Shown here piece after piece: positions 8,483-17,137 of a stretch of 64,000 bases of DNA (positions are counted from its first letter, which is position 1; each line of letters opens with the position of its first letter). The stretch is from the NCBI GenBank assembly GCA_049603715.1, contig JBMYSW010000005.1, positions 62,001 through 126,000 on the forward strand, read 5' to 3'. Origin of the DNA: Pontibacterium sp049603715. Its GTDB lineage: Bacteria > Pseudomonadota > Gammaproteobacteria > Pseudomonadales > Balneatricaceae. The notes beneath the pieces are model-generated. The model was not told where the DNA came from. It did no database searches and saw only the letters and a program-made list of their open reading frames with translations. A program made the position numbers and the translations under genes.

Positions 8483-8995
8483 ATGCTCATTATTGGCAAA
8501 AAGCTCTCGCCGTATGCCCTATTGTCCATATCGGGCCTGCTGGCAGCGTCTGATCAGGCTGTAAAGTGGCTGGTGCAGCAATCAATGGCCTATGGCGAGT
8601 ATGTTTCGGTGACCCCGTTCTTTAACTGGGTGCACCTATGGAACACCGGTGCCGCATTCAGTCTTTTTGCGAATGGTGGAGGCTGGCAGCGCTACTTTTT
8701 TATCGGAATCGCGGTAGTGGTCTCGATTTTTCTGATCAAGCTGATCCTTGAAAATCGTCATAAAGGAGAAGCCATCGCTTACAGTCTTATCCTCGGTGGC
8801 GCCATGGGCAACCTGATTGACCGGGTCTTTTGCGGCTATGTTGTGGATTCCTTTGATTTCTATTGGCGAGACTGGCATTGGCCGGCCTTCAACCTGGCTG
8901 ATATTGCAATTGTCCTCGGTGCCTTACTTTTCGTTTCCAGCAGCTTGTTGGGTAAAAAAGCAAACACCAATGCCGAGTCGGATGGATCTGACTGA
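8483..8995 (+). CDS. lspA: Lipoprotein signal peptidase (signal peptidase II), IS-borne copy
   Basis: Encodes 170 residues with four membrane spans. The two aspartic-protease motifs are present: GNLIDRV with the first catalytic Asp and NLADIAI with the second. NTGAAFS is the conserved family loop. The enzyme cleaves the signal peptide of diacylglyceryl-modified prolipoproteins in the inner membrane. It starts 3 bp after the transporter stop and is probably translated with it. As mobile cargo it is additional to the essential chromosomal lspA expected elsewhere; its benefit in metal resistance is not established. Confidence 0.92.
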   Translation: MLIIGKKLSPYALLSISGLLAASDQAVKWLVQQSMAYGEYVSVTPFFNWVHLWNTGAAFSLFANGGGWQRYFFIGIAVVVSIFLIKLILENRHKGEAIAYSLILGGAMGNLIDRVFCGYVVDSFDFYWRDWHWPAFNLADIAIVLGALLFVSSSLLGKKANTNAESDGSD

Positions 8996-9016
8996 CACCT
9001 ACGCCTATACAACACC

Positions 9017-9970
9017 ATGACCGAACTTCCCGACAACATCCTTCACCTGCCGCAATACCAAGTACTGGGCTGCAAATCAACCGACGACGAAATGCACTTC
9101 CAGGTGGACGTGCCCGATCCCATCGCCTGCGAGGAATGCGGCGTGCAGGGTGAGTTCGTACGGTTCGGCAAGCGTGACGTTCCCTATCGTGATCTGCCCA
9201 TCCACGGCAAGCGGGTCACTCTCTGGGTGGTCCGCCGCCGATACACCTGCCGGGCCTGCAAGACAACATTCAGGCCCCAGCTACCGGAGATGGTGGACGG
9301 ATTCCGTATGACACTGCGGCTGCATGAGTACGTGGAGAAGGAATCCTTCAACCACCCCTACACCTTTGTGGCGGCACAGACCGGCCTGGACGAGAAGACG
9401 GTGCGCGACATCTTCAACGCCCGCGCCGAGTTCCTGGGGCGCTGGCACCGCTTCGAGACGCCCCGCATCCTGGGCATTGACGAGCTATACCTGAACAAGC
9501 GCTACCGCTGCATTCTGACCAACATTGAGGAGCGAACCCTGCTCGACCTGCTGGCCGCCTACGAGCACAAGGAGCGCTTCTATGGCATCTGGGACGCCAC
9601 CACACGGCTCCAGGCAGAAGCCGCCCTGGACGAGTGGATAGCCACCATCCCGAAGGGCCAAAAGGAAGTCTGGAGCGATCTGGTCAGGGCAGTGGGAAAC
9701 TGGCGCGAAGAGACCATGACCTACTTCGAGACGGACATGCCCGTCACCAACGCTTACACGGAGTCCATCAACCGACTGGCCAAGGACAAGAACCGTGAAG
9801 GGCGCGGTTACTCCTTCGAGGTGATGCGGGCACGAATGCTCTACACCACGAAGCACAAGAAGAAGGCACCGACTGCGAAGGTCTCTCCTTTCTACAAGAA
9901 AACCATCGGTTACGGACTGCCGGACTTCGCAGAGGAACTCAGCTACGGAGTCGATCTATCAACCATCTGA
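9017..9970 (+). CDS. tnpA: ISL3-family transposase with internal in-frame deletion
   Basis: Encodes 317 residues, whereas ISL3 transposases are usually about 400-440. An N-terminal zinc ribbon is present (C38/C41 and C78/C81), then a helix-turn-helix region, then the first catalytic Asp in LGIDELY (D155). The third catalytic residue is Glu in NAYTESINR (E249). The expected segment between them, which carries the second catalytic Asp and the insertion-like helical part, is absent: the LLDLL segment runs straight into AAYEHKERFYGIWD near residue 180 (nt about 9551). The frame is intact, but the enzyme should be inactive without the DDE middle residue. Movement would need a transposase in trans. 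Confidence 0.85.
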   Translation: MTELPDNILHLPQYQVLGCKSTDDEMHFQVDVPDPIACEECGVQGEFVRFGKRDVPYRDLPIHGKRVTLWVVRRRYTCRACKTTFRPQLPEMVDGFRMTLRLHEYVEKESFNHPYTFVAAQTGLDEKTVRDIFNARAEFLGRWHRFETPRILGIDELYLNKRYRCILTNIEERTLLDLLAAYEHKERFYGIWDATTRLQAEAALDEWIATIPKGQKEVWSDLVRAVGNWREETMTYFETDMPVTNAYTESINRLAKDKNREGRGYSFEVMRARMLYTTKHKKKAPTAKVSPFYKKTIGYGLPDFAEELSYGVDLSTI

Positions 9971-10004
9971 GGGTGGTATCAGATTGATGGGGTGAAGGTG
10001 CCCC

Positions 10005-10028
10005 ATCAACCATTAAATCCGTATACCC
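10005..10028. repeat. Right terminal inverted repeat of the ISL3 element
   Basis: Reads, on the other strand, GGGTATACGGATTTAATGG then TTGAT. It pairs with 6993-7016 with three mismatches. Confidence 0.9.
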
Positions 10029-10036
10029 TTTAATAA
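10029..10036. repeat. Right copy of IS target-site duplication
   Basis: TTTAATAA, identical to 6985-6992; it lies 11 bp before the rlmI stop codon. Confidence 0.93.
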
Positions 10037-10047
10037 ATTGCGCGGGC

Positions 10048-11241
10048 TTAAACGTTACCCGGCAAAATACGCGCAAAGTAGGCTTTTAAGTATTCCGTTT
10101 CAGGGATCGCTGGGTGGATCGGGTGATCGGCACCTTGATGACCTGTGTGGAATATCTGTGCGTTGCGGTCTAGCTCACGGCTATTTGAGCGAATGATCTC
10201 AACCAAGCGCTTGTTCTCTAGGTGCATTGAGCAAGACGCCGAAATCAAGATGCCGTCTTTCTTCAGCATACGCATGGCAAAGTTGTTCATACGCGCATAA
10301 GCACGCTCGCCATTACGGATGTCTTTTTTCTTCTGAATAAAGGCCGGTGGATCAACCACAATGACATCAAACTTTTCTTTGTCAGCAATCAAGCTTTTGC
10401 AGATATCAAAAGCATCGCCGTGGAAAGCTTGGAAACGATCTTCTGCTTGGTTAATACGGGCGTTTTCGGTGGCTACTTCAAGCGCTACATGAGAGGCATC
10501 CACACAACCCACCTCGCTCGCACCTGCCGCCAAAGCCTGAGTACCCCAGCCACCGACGTAACTGAACAGGTCAAGTACGCGCTTGCCTTTCACTAGCTCT
10601 TGCATCTTTTTACGGTTGTCGCGGTGGTCATAGAACCAGCCGGTTTTTTGGCCTTGATGCAACGGGGCAACCATAGACACACCGTTTTCTTCGAGCGGGC
10701 AAAGGTCTGGCAAGTCGCCGTGCACTACCTCGATGTAGGTTTCTAGGCCTTCAAGGGCACGCATTTTGCCGTCGTTCTTGAGCAAAATAACTTTTGGCTT
10801 AAAGACTTTATGTACTGCTTCAAGCACATCATCCAACACCGCTTCCATACCTGCGGTCGAAACTTGCACCACAAAGATGTCGTAAAAACGGTCAATCACT
10901 AGGCCAGGTAAACCATCACTGTCGCCAAACACCAAACGATAGCACGGCGCATCAAAGCTCATTTCACGAAGCGACAAGGCCACTTTAAGACGGTGAATAA
11001 TTAACGAGCGGTCTAACGGGCGCTCAATGTCACGGCTGACCATACGGCCGCAAATCAGTGTGTTGGGGTTTAGGTACGCAATACCTAAGGCTTTACCCTT
11101 ACTGTTGATCACCACCACTTGCTCGCCCATTTGGTATTGCTTGAGAGAGTTTACTTTGGTGTCGACTTCGTTGCTGTAAATCCAAACATGGCCGCCGCGC
11201 AAGCGACGATCAGCGTTTTCGCGCAGTTGTAGGGTTTGCAT
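10048..11241 (-). CDS. rlmI: 23S rRNA m5C1962 methyltransferase
   Basis: Encodes 397 residues: an N-terminal PUA-like RNA-binding domain (RRLRGGHVWIYSNEV, residues about 12-26), a central EEHC-type region, and a class I S-adenosylmethionine methyltransferase domain with VLDLFSYVGGWG and the catalytic-region motif VVDPPAFIQ. It methylates cytosine 1962 of 23S rRNA (E. coli numbering). The length matches the family. It reads toward the aldo/keto reductase gene; the IS element lies 20 bp past its stop codon. Confidence 0.93.
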   Translation of the reverse strand: MQTLQLRENADRRLRGGHVWIYSNEVDTKVNSLKQYQMGEQVVVINSKGKALGIAYLNPNTLICGRMVSRDIERPLDRSLIIHRLKVALSLREMSFDAPCYRLVFGDSDGLPGLVIDRFYDIFVVQVSTAGMEAVLDDVLEAVHKVFKPKVILLKNDGKMRALEGLETYIEVVHGDLPDLCPLEENGVSMVAPLHQGQKTGWFYDHRDNRKKMQELVKGKRVLDLFSYVGGWGTQALAAGASEVGCVDASHVALEVATENARINQAEDRFQAFHGDAFDICKSLIADKEKFDVIVVDPPAFIQKKKDIRNGERAYARMNNFAMRMLKKDGILISASCSMHLENKRLVEIIRSNSRELDRNAQIFHTGHQGADHPIHPAIPETEYLKAYFARILPGNV

Positions 11242-11272
11242 AGGTAATCTTTTGGGCTCAGTGTAGAAATAG

Positions 11273-11296
11273 CTGTCCCGGCAGGTGCCGGGACAG
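11273..11296 (-). terminator. Strong hairpin after gcvH, probable terminator
   Basis: CTGTCCCGGC, loop AGGT, GCCGGGACAG: a perfect 10-bp GC-rich stem between gcvH and rlmI. On the minus strand only a weak U-rich tail follows (CTATTTCT), so termination may be partial. Confidence 0.5.
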
Positions 11297-11351
11297 AGGG
11301 ATGTGCTTTGTATCGACTCTTAATAAGTCGTCGCCGTTAGGCGTGCAACAC

Positions 11352-11741
11352 TTACTCGTCTTCGCAGTGTTGCTCGTACTCTTCAGCGCTTAGTAGGCCT
11401 TCAAGTTCTGCTTCGTCTGCAAGCTTCACTTTAAAGAACCAACCGTCACCGTAAGGGTCGTTGTTTACCATTTCTGGTGCGTCTTCAAGACCTTCGTTGA
11501 CTTCAACAACAACGCCGCTGATAGGCGCGTAAATGTCAGAAGCCGCTTTAACAGACTCAACCACACCGGTTTCGTCGCCAACAGCCACTTCAGCGTCCAC
11601 GTCAGGAAGCTCTACAAATACCACGTCGCCCAAAAGGTCTTGCGCGTGATCAGTAACACCTACAGTGACAATACCGTCACCTTCGTTGCGAACCCATTCG
11701 TGGCTCGAAACATATTTTAATTCTGCTGGAATATTGCTCAT
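11352..11741 (-). CDS. gcvH: Glycine cleavage system H protein
   Basis: Encodes 129 residues, the usual length. The lipoyl-carrying lysine is in VVESVKAASDIYAP (K near residue 65), inside a biotinyl/lipoyl-like beta fold. GcvH shuttles the aminomethyl group between the P, T and L proteins in the cytoplasm. It follows gcvT by 27 bp in the same operon, with AGGACA before the start. gcvP is not in this window and must lie elsewhere. Confidence 0.96.
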   Translation of the reverse strand: MSNIPAELKYVSSHEWVRNEGDGIVTVGVTDHAQDLLGDVVFVELPDVDAEVAVGDETGVVESVKAASDIYAPISGVVVEVNEGLEDAPEMVNNDPYGDGWFFKVKLADEAELEGLLSAEEYEQHCEDE

Positions 11742-11768
11742 ACCAGTGTCCTATCAATCAGAGAAATT

Positions 11769-12875
11769 TTAGGAAAATACTTTCTTTCCGTTGCGCACAA
11801 ATACTGGCTTTACAACACGTACAGGGATACGTTTGCCACGCATTTCTACTTCGGCGGTTTCGGCGGTTCCTTGAGGTACTCGCGCCAAGGCAATAGAGTG
11901 TCCTAGAGTCGGTGAAAAACTACCGCTGGTAATTTCGCCTTCGCCAATACCTTCAACAATGACTTTTTGGTGACTGCGCAACACACCACGTGTTTCGAGT
12001 ACCAAACCAACGAGCTTTTCAGTCACGCCTTGCTCTCGCTGTGATTCTAACGCAGCTCGACCAATAAAATCTCGCTCTTGTGGCTCCCAAGCCACTGTCC
12101 AGCCCATATTCGCAGCTAAAGGCGAGGTTTTTTCGTCCATATCTGAACCGTACAGGTTCATACCGGCTTCTAGACGCAAGGTATCGCGCGCACCAAGACC
12201 ACATGGGTGAACGCCCGCTTCGGCCAGTTTATTCCAAAACGCTTCGGCTTCTTCGTCAGGCACCAAGATTTCAAGGCCGTCTTCGCCGGTGTAACCCGTG
12301 CGAGCAATAAACCAACCTTCGTTTTCGGCACCTTGGAATACTGATAGCTCATCGATGAGCTTGCCACGACTGGCAGAAACCACTGACTTCACTTTTTCCA
12401 AAGCGTTAGGGCCTTGAATGGCGATCATGGTCAGCTCAGGTTGCTCAGTCAGTGCGATATCGTCAAAACGAGCCGCTTGCTCAGCCATCCAACGTAGGTC
12501 TTTTTCGCGGGTTGCACAGTTCACCACTACGCGGAACCACTCGCCCGATACACCCGGCTCGGTCATCAAGTAAACGATCAAATCATCGTTTACGCCGCCT
12601 TGGGTGTTTAGCATGCCTGAGTACAAGGCTTTGCCTTTGACTTTTAGGCGCAGTACGTCGTTGGCCAAAAGGTAACGCAAGTATTCTTTGGCGTCGGCAC
12701 CGGTCACGTCCACCACAGTCATGTGGGATACGTCGAACATGCCCGCGTCGTTACGAACAAAGTGATGCTCTTCTACCTGAGAGCCATAGTGCAAGGGCAT
12801 GTCCCAACCACCAAAGTCGACAATTTTTGCAGACATGGCTTGGTGAGCGGTATGAAGTATGGTTTTTTGACCCAT
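11769..12875 (-). CDS. gcvT: Aminomethyltransferase (glycine cleavage T protein)
   Basis: Encodes 368 residues, full length for GcvT. The start HAAHQAMSAKIVDFGGWDMPLHYGS type is recognisable, and the folate-binding GCV_T region is followed by a C-terminal barrel with SGSFSPTLGHSIALA. The enzyme transfers the methylene group from the H protein to tetrahydrofolate, releasing ammonia. It is first in a gcvT-gcvH operon. I looked for a glycine riboswitch in the 256 bp upstream and saw no convincing core. A GcvR-like regulator gene occurs at 31193. Confidence 0.96.
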   Translation of the reverse strand: MGQKTILHTAHQAMSAKIVDFGGWDMPLHYGSQVEEHHFVRNDAGMFDVSHMTVVDVTGADAKEYLRYLLANDVLRLKVKGKALYSGMLNTQGGVNDDLIVYLMTEPGVSGEWFRVVVNCATREKDLRWMAEQAARFDDIALTEQPELTMIAIQGPNALEKVKSVVSASRGKLIDELSVFQGAENEGWFIARTGYTGEDGLEILVPDEEAEAFWNKLAEAGVHPCGLGARDTLRLEAGMNLYGSDMDEKTSPLAANMGWTVAWEPQERDFIGRAALESQREQGVTEKLVGLVLETRGVLRSHQKVIVEGIGEGEITSGSFSPTLGHSIALARVPQGTAETAEVEMRGKRIPVRVVKPVFVRNGKKVFS

Positions 12876-13131
12876 CGTTATAGCTGACCTCGTTCGTCAA
12901 CCCGCGTCCTAGCGCCGGTCGTTTTAAAAAAAGGGTGAACAATTTATAGTGAAATGGCCCTCAGTTCAATGCCTGATCGCTACGGATTCCTGCCATTTTG
13001 GTGAAAAACTCAAAACAAGAAGAACCGCCTAACTCAGCCAAAACAAGGACCATTGGCTTGTTACGATCAGGCTTTTTATTCAGAGCTTTTTATATCAAGC
13101 ACTTAGCTCTCAAGCCTTACGCTATGGAGTG

Positions 13132-14373
13132 TTAGCCTAGGCCCATGGCATCAAACATCAGGTGTTGTTTAACAGGGCCAGATCGGTCGAACAGTGACAA
13201 GCCCGCGTTGCGCAATAAGCGCAGTGCGGGCTGTTGGCTATCAAACAAACGCTCAAAGCCTTCCATTACGGCCGCCATTTTTAGGTTTTCGCGCTGACGT
13301 TGGCGCTGAAAACGACGTAATACACGCTCATCGCCCAGTGGCTCGCCTTTTTGATGCGCTTCTTTAAGCACTTGCACCAGCGCTTGGGCATCCATAAAGC
13401 CAAGGTTTGCGCCTTGCCCAGCCAACGGGTGAATGGTGTGAGCTGCATCGCCCAATAACGCCACCCCTTCACGCACATAGTACTTAGCATGACGCTGGCG
13501 TAGCGGAAACACTTTAGGCTCTGAGATAAACGTCATATCACCTAGGCGGTGTTCAAAGGCACGTGTTAGCGCCGCATCACGCGCCGCTGGCTCCATTGCT
13601 GCTAGCTCTGCCACATGTTCGGGATGAGACGACCAAACAATCGACCCGAGTGTGCCTTCGTTTAGATGCTCAGAGGTTTGTGCGCTTAAGGGCAAAAAGG
13701 CCAACGGCCCCGTGCCCGTAAATGACTGCCACGCCGTAAATTGATGCGGCTGACTAGTGCGAACCGTTGCCACCATGGCGTGGTGTAAGTAGTCCCATTC
13801 CCACATGGGAATATTTAAGCGCTTACGCATCTGGCTGTTGGCACCATCGGCAACCACCAGTACATCGGTGACGAGCTCTGAGCCATCGCTCAGCTCTAAA
13901 TAATGCTGGCCCTTTTCAAGCGCTGTCATCTGTTTAATTTCGGCCCCAGAATGCAGCGCAATATTGGCAGCTTTGCTCGCACACTCAAATAAGGCAGCAC
14001 GAATCGCACGGTTTTCAACAATGTGGCCCAAATGTGGCTGGTGTACCTCAGCACAGTCAAAGCGAATGCTGCCGGTGCCTTCGCCGTCCCATACCTGCAT
14101 TTTTTGATAATCGCTGATGCGGTAGTCGTCTTTAAGCACTTGCCACGCACCAAGCTGAGTTAAAAAAGCTTCGCTCGCGGGTGTAATGGCACTCACTTGT
14201 GCGGCAACACCTTGATATTGCTGCGACATCACGTCATTCGGCAGCGTCGAAAAGCACGCAGTGTCTTTGTCGACGAGGTGAATGGATAAGCCCGTTTCTG
14301 CCAAACCCACCGCCACACTCGCGCCCATCATGCCTGCGCCTACAATCACGATATCTGCTTTAATTTGTGCCAT
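13132..14373 (-). CDS. ubiI: FAD-dependent ubiquinone-biosynthesis hydroxylase (UbiI/VisC-like)
   Basis: Encodes 413 residues of the UbiH/UbiF/VisC aromatic hydroxylase family. The N-terminal FAD motif is VIVGAGMMGASVA, the DG motif is VVADGANSQMR, and the second FAD motif is LLGDAAHTIHPLAGQGANLG. It probably hydroxylates the polyprenyl-phenol ring at C5 at the inner membrane. The position after pepP-ubiH is the standard order in gammaproteobacteria and supports UbiI rather than UbiF, although the three paralogues are hard to separate by eye. Confidence 0.85.
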   Translation of the reverse strand: MAQIKADIVIVGAGMMGASVAVGLAETGLSIHLVDKDTACFSTLPNDVMSQQYQGVAAQVSAITPASEAFLTQLGAWQVLKDDYRISDYQKMQVWDGEGTGSIRFDCAEVHQPHLGHIVENRAIRAALFECASKAANIALHSGAEIKQMTALEKGQHYLELSDGSELVTDVLVVADGANSQMRKRLNIPMWEWDYLHHAMVATVRTSQPHQFTAWQSFTGTGPLAFLPLSAQTSEHLNEGTLGSIVWSSHPEHVAELAAMEPAARDAALTRAFEHRLGDMTFISEPKVFPLRQRHAKYYVREGVALLGDAAHTIHPLAGQGANLGFMDAQALVQVLKEAHQKGEPLGDERVLRRFQRQRQRENLKMAAVMEGFERLFDSQQPALRLLRNAGLSLFDRSGPVKQHLMFDAMGLG

Positions 14374-14403
14374 GCTCAGTTACTCTTTTAAAAGGCCTGC
14401 AAG

Positions 14404-15678
14404 TTAGCGCAGTGGGTTTAAGTTGGGTGCCGCAATATCCACGCCCATAGCAGCTCGCGCCAATAGGGTTTTGGCGGGCTTACATACGTCCATTAGCTGC
14501 AACGAAGCACCACGAATCGCTCGCAATAAGGGGTGTGGGCTGCAAAACAGCTGCATCATTTTTTCGCTCGACTCAATGGTGCGCAGCTGGTCAAAGCTAC
14601 GCGCCTCTGCATAGGCGCTCAAGCTGGCTGCATCGGCCAAAGACAAGCCTTGCTGCTTCATATTAATCAGTTGCTCTACCAAGCTAGTGGCACCGCGCAA
14701 GGCCAGGTTAAAGCCTTGGCCTGCCACAGGGTGCAAGCTGTGGGCAGCATTGCCTAACACCACCACACCGGGGCGTACCTGCTCGGCCGCCAGCTTTTTA
14801 GCCAAGGGGTAGCTCGAACGCTCGCCCACACGGGTAAAGTGACCGGCACGGTAACCAAAGGTGGCTTGTAAGCGAGTTAAGAAGGCCTCGTCACTTAAAG
14901 CGAGCACCTCATCCACTTCGTCATCAGCCACGGTCCACACCAAACCATAGCGACGGTGGCCGCGATGGTTAAGCAGTGGCAACAAGGCCACTGGGCCTTC
15001 TTCTGCAAAGCGCTCATAGGCGAGGTTGTGGTGATCTTTAGACGGCTCAATTACGGCGACAACGGCATGCTGGCCGTAGGCCGAAAGGTTATCGCTAATA
15101 CCCAGTTGTGCCTTAAGCGGCGAGCGGCCACCGTCGGCCAGCACCACCAGCTCGGCGGTAATATCTAGCGTCTCGTCATTTTGCTGCAAGGTGATATGAC
15201 GCAAGGGCTGATCGTCGTCAGACGCTGTTGGGTCACCAATGGACTCCACCTGTGCGGGCTGATACCAAGTAATTTGACCTTGGTTGTTTTTGTCGAGGCT
15301 CGTACTCAGGGCGCGGCCCAACCAGTGGTTTTCGACCACATAACCCAAAGCCTCTACACCCTCTTCGGTGTGGCTTAAGCGAGTCGCGCCAAAGTGACCT
15401 TTGCCCGACACGTGAATGGTGTGCACAGGGCAAGCTTGACGCTCGATAAACGACCATACGTCCATGGCTTGGTACAGGTTACGCGTACCCGCCGACAGCG
15501 CGGTGGTACGCACATCAAAACTGGGGTGAGCTTGGGTGGTATCACTGGCTTTTGGCGCAGGGCTAGCCTCGACCATCGCCACGTTTAACCCAAAGTGCTT
15601 TGCCATAGGCAGTAGCGCGTTAGCCAAACTCAGCCCCACCATGCCACCACCGACAATCACAACATCATAATGACTCAT
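14404..15678 (-). CDS. ubiH: 2-polyprenyl-6-methoxyphenol hydroxylase
   Basis: Encodes 424 residues from the ATG at 15678, where the FAD fold starts at once (YDVVIVGGGMVGLSLA). An in-frame GTG at 15717 would add 13 residues without homology. The DG motif (VVLADGGRSPL) and the second FAD motif (LGNAAHSLHPVAGQGFNLA) are present. It performs a flavin-dependent ring hydroxylation in ubiquinone synthesis. It sits between pepP and ubiI, nearly touching pepP, so it is probably co-transcribed. Confidence 0.88.
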   Translation of the reverse strand: MSHYDVVIVGGGMVGLSLANALLPMAKHFGLNVAMVEASPAPKASDTTQAHPSFDVRTTALSAGTRNLYQAMDVWSFIERQACPVHTIHVSGKGHFGATRLSHTEEGVEALGYVVENHWLGRALSTSLDKNNQGQITWYQPAQVESIGDPTASDDDQPLRHITLQQNDETLDITAELVVLADGGRSPLKAQLGISDNLSAYGQHAVVAVIEPSKDHHNLAYERFAEEGPVALLPLLNHRGHRRYGLVWTVADDEVDEVLALSDEAFLTRLQATFGYRAGHFTRVGERSSYPLAKKLAAEQVRPGVVVLGNAAHSLHPVAGQGFNLALRGATSLVEQLINMKQQGLSLADAASLSAYAEARSFDQLRTIESSEKMMQLFCSPHPLLRAIRGASLQLMDVCKPAKTLLARAAMGVDIAAPNLNPLR

Positions 15679-15720
15679 GAATCCACTATCTCTTTGCGCC
15701 ACAAAGGGCGCCATCACGCC

Positions 15721-17037
15721 TTAGGCCTTGGCCATTAACGCTTCAATGTCTTTAATTTCTTTTGGAACCGAAGCTGTGAGTACTTCACAGCCCTGTTCGT
15801 TAATCAATACGTCGTCTTCAATGCGAACGCCAATGCCTCGCCACTTTTCTTCCACGTCCATATTGGTGGGCGACACATAAATGCCCGGCTCAACCGTCAT
15901 CACCATACCAGGCTCCAGTGGACGCCAGTCGCCATTCACTTTGTAACGGCCGACATCGTGCACATCCATACCCAACCAGTGACCAATGCGATGCATGTAA
16001 AAGTCGCGATATGCGCCCGATTCAATCAGCTCACTCACATCACCTTTGAGCAAGCCGAGCTTCACCAAACCTTCGGTGAGGCCACGCACGGATACTTGGT
16101 GAATATCGTCCCACAACACACCGGGCTTAATCGCCTCAATACAGGCATGCTGCACGTCGAGCACGAGCTGGTAAATCTCGGCCTGTGGTTGTGTAAATTT
16201 GCCATTCACAGGAAAGGTGCGGGTAATGTCGCCAGCATAGTAGTCGAGCTCACACCCAGCATCGATAAGCACAAGGTCGCCGTCGTTCAGCGCTTGGTTA
16301 TTTTCGGTGTAATGCAAGATACAGGCGTTATCGCCACCGCCCACAATGGATGGGTACGCCGCCTGACGGCAGCCATTCATCATAAAGTGATGGGTAATGG
16401 CCGCCTCTAACTGATACTCCATCACGCCGGGTGCGCTGGCCTGCATCGCTTTGATATGCGCTTGCGCCGAAATTTCACCTGCCTGACGCATAAGCTGCGC
16501 TTCGTCTTCGCTTTTAAACAAACGCATTTCGTGCAGTAAACTGTCGAGCATCACCAGCTTTTCAGGTGCGCTAATGCCTGCACGGGCTTTTTGGCGAAGC
16601 GCACTTAACCATTCGCTCACGTGGGCATCGAGTGTTTCATTCGCAAGGGCGTAATAAACGGCGTCTTTGTCTGCCATGCGCATCAGCAGCTGGTCGTCTA
16701 GGTCTTCGTTGGCAAAAGCCTCGTCAAAACCATAGTTAGCCACCGCGCCCTCTGGGCCTGCACGGCGACCATGCCAAATTTCCATTTCAACATCGCGATC
16801 ACGGCAAAAAAGCACACTCTTACCGCCTTCTTCGTCTGGCACCAGTACCAGCAGCGCTTCTGGCTCATCAAAGCCCGTTAGGTAGTAAAAGTCACTGTCT
16901 TGTCGAAAGGCATAGTCCACATCGCTGTTGCGCGGCTGTAAATTCGCCGATGCCACCAGCGCTATACTATCGGCTGGTAACTGCGCCATGAGTTGGCGAC
17001 GACGTTGAGCAAATACAGATAAGTCCAGCAGGCTCAT
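15721..17037 (-). CDS. pepP: Xaa-Pro aminopeptidase P
   Basis: Encodes 438 residues, the usual length. The creatinase-like N-domain precedes a pita-bread metallopeptidase domain whose dinuclear-metal ligands are visible: Asp in LIDAGCE, Asp in AGDITRTF, His in RIGHWLGMDVHD, Glu in VEPGIYV and Glu in VRIEDDV. It removes an N-terminal residue that precedes proline. It belongs to the ygfB-pepP-ubiH-ubiI operon conserved in gammaproteobacteria. Confidence 0.95.
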   Translation of the reverse strand: MSLLDLSVFAQRRRQLMAQLPADSIALVASANLQPRNSDVDYAFRQDSDFYYLTGFDEPEALLVLVPDEEGGKSVLFCRDRDVEMEIWHGRRAGPEGAVANYGFDEAFANEDLDDQLLMRMADKDAVYYALANETLDAHVSEWLSALRQKARAGISAPEKLVMLDSLLHEMRLFKSEDEAQLMRQAGEISAQAHIKAMQASAPGVMEYQLEAAITHHFMMNGCRQAAYPSIVGGGDNACILHYTENNQALNDGDLVLIDAGCELDYYAGDITRTFPVNGKFTQPQAEIYQLVLDVQHACIEAIKPGVLWDDIHQVSVRGLTEGLVKLGLLKGDVSELIESGAYRDFYMHRIGHWLGMDVHDVGRYKVNGDWRPLEPGMVMTVEPGIYVSPTNMDVEEKWRGIGVRIEDDVLINEQGCEVLTASVPKEIKDIEALMAKA

Positions 17038-17137
17038 AAGGGCTCCTTAGCAGGCAAGCATCATGACAGTTTTTTAAGGTTAGGCAGCTGGTTTAGATCA
17101 AAAAAGCCGCTGCCTTTTGTAATGAAGATCAGCGTGT

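Larger units (their letters stand above)
6993..10028. mobile_element. ISL3-family element resembling ISPpu12, with metal-resistance cargo
   Basis: A 3,036-bp element bounded by 24-bp imperfect inverted repeats (6993-7016 and 10005-10028; 21 of 24 positions agree, beginning GGGTA at each end) and flanked by the perfect duplication TTTAATAA. Cargo order is a divergent MerR-type regulator, a CDF-like cation transporter, lspA, then an ISL3 transposase gene. This is the gene set I recall for ISPpu12 of the Pseudomonas TOL plasmid, remembered as about 3.37 kb. The roughly 336-bp shortfall here falls inside the transposase. Codon use is visibly more GC-rich than the flanks, consistent with recent transfer. 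It separates rlmI from the aldo/keto reductase gene. Confidence 0.92.

Noticed and set aside
12876..13131. Glycine riboswitch before gcvT
   Set aside because: The glycine aptamer core and tandem arrangement were not recognisable on the minus strand.
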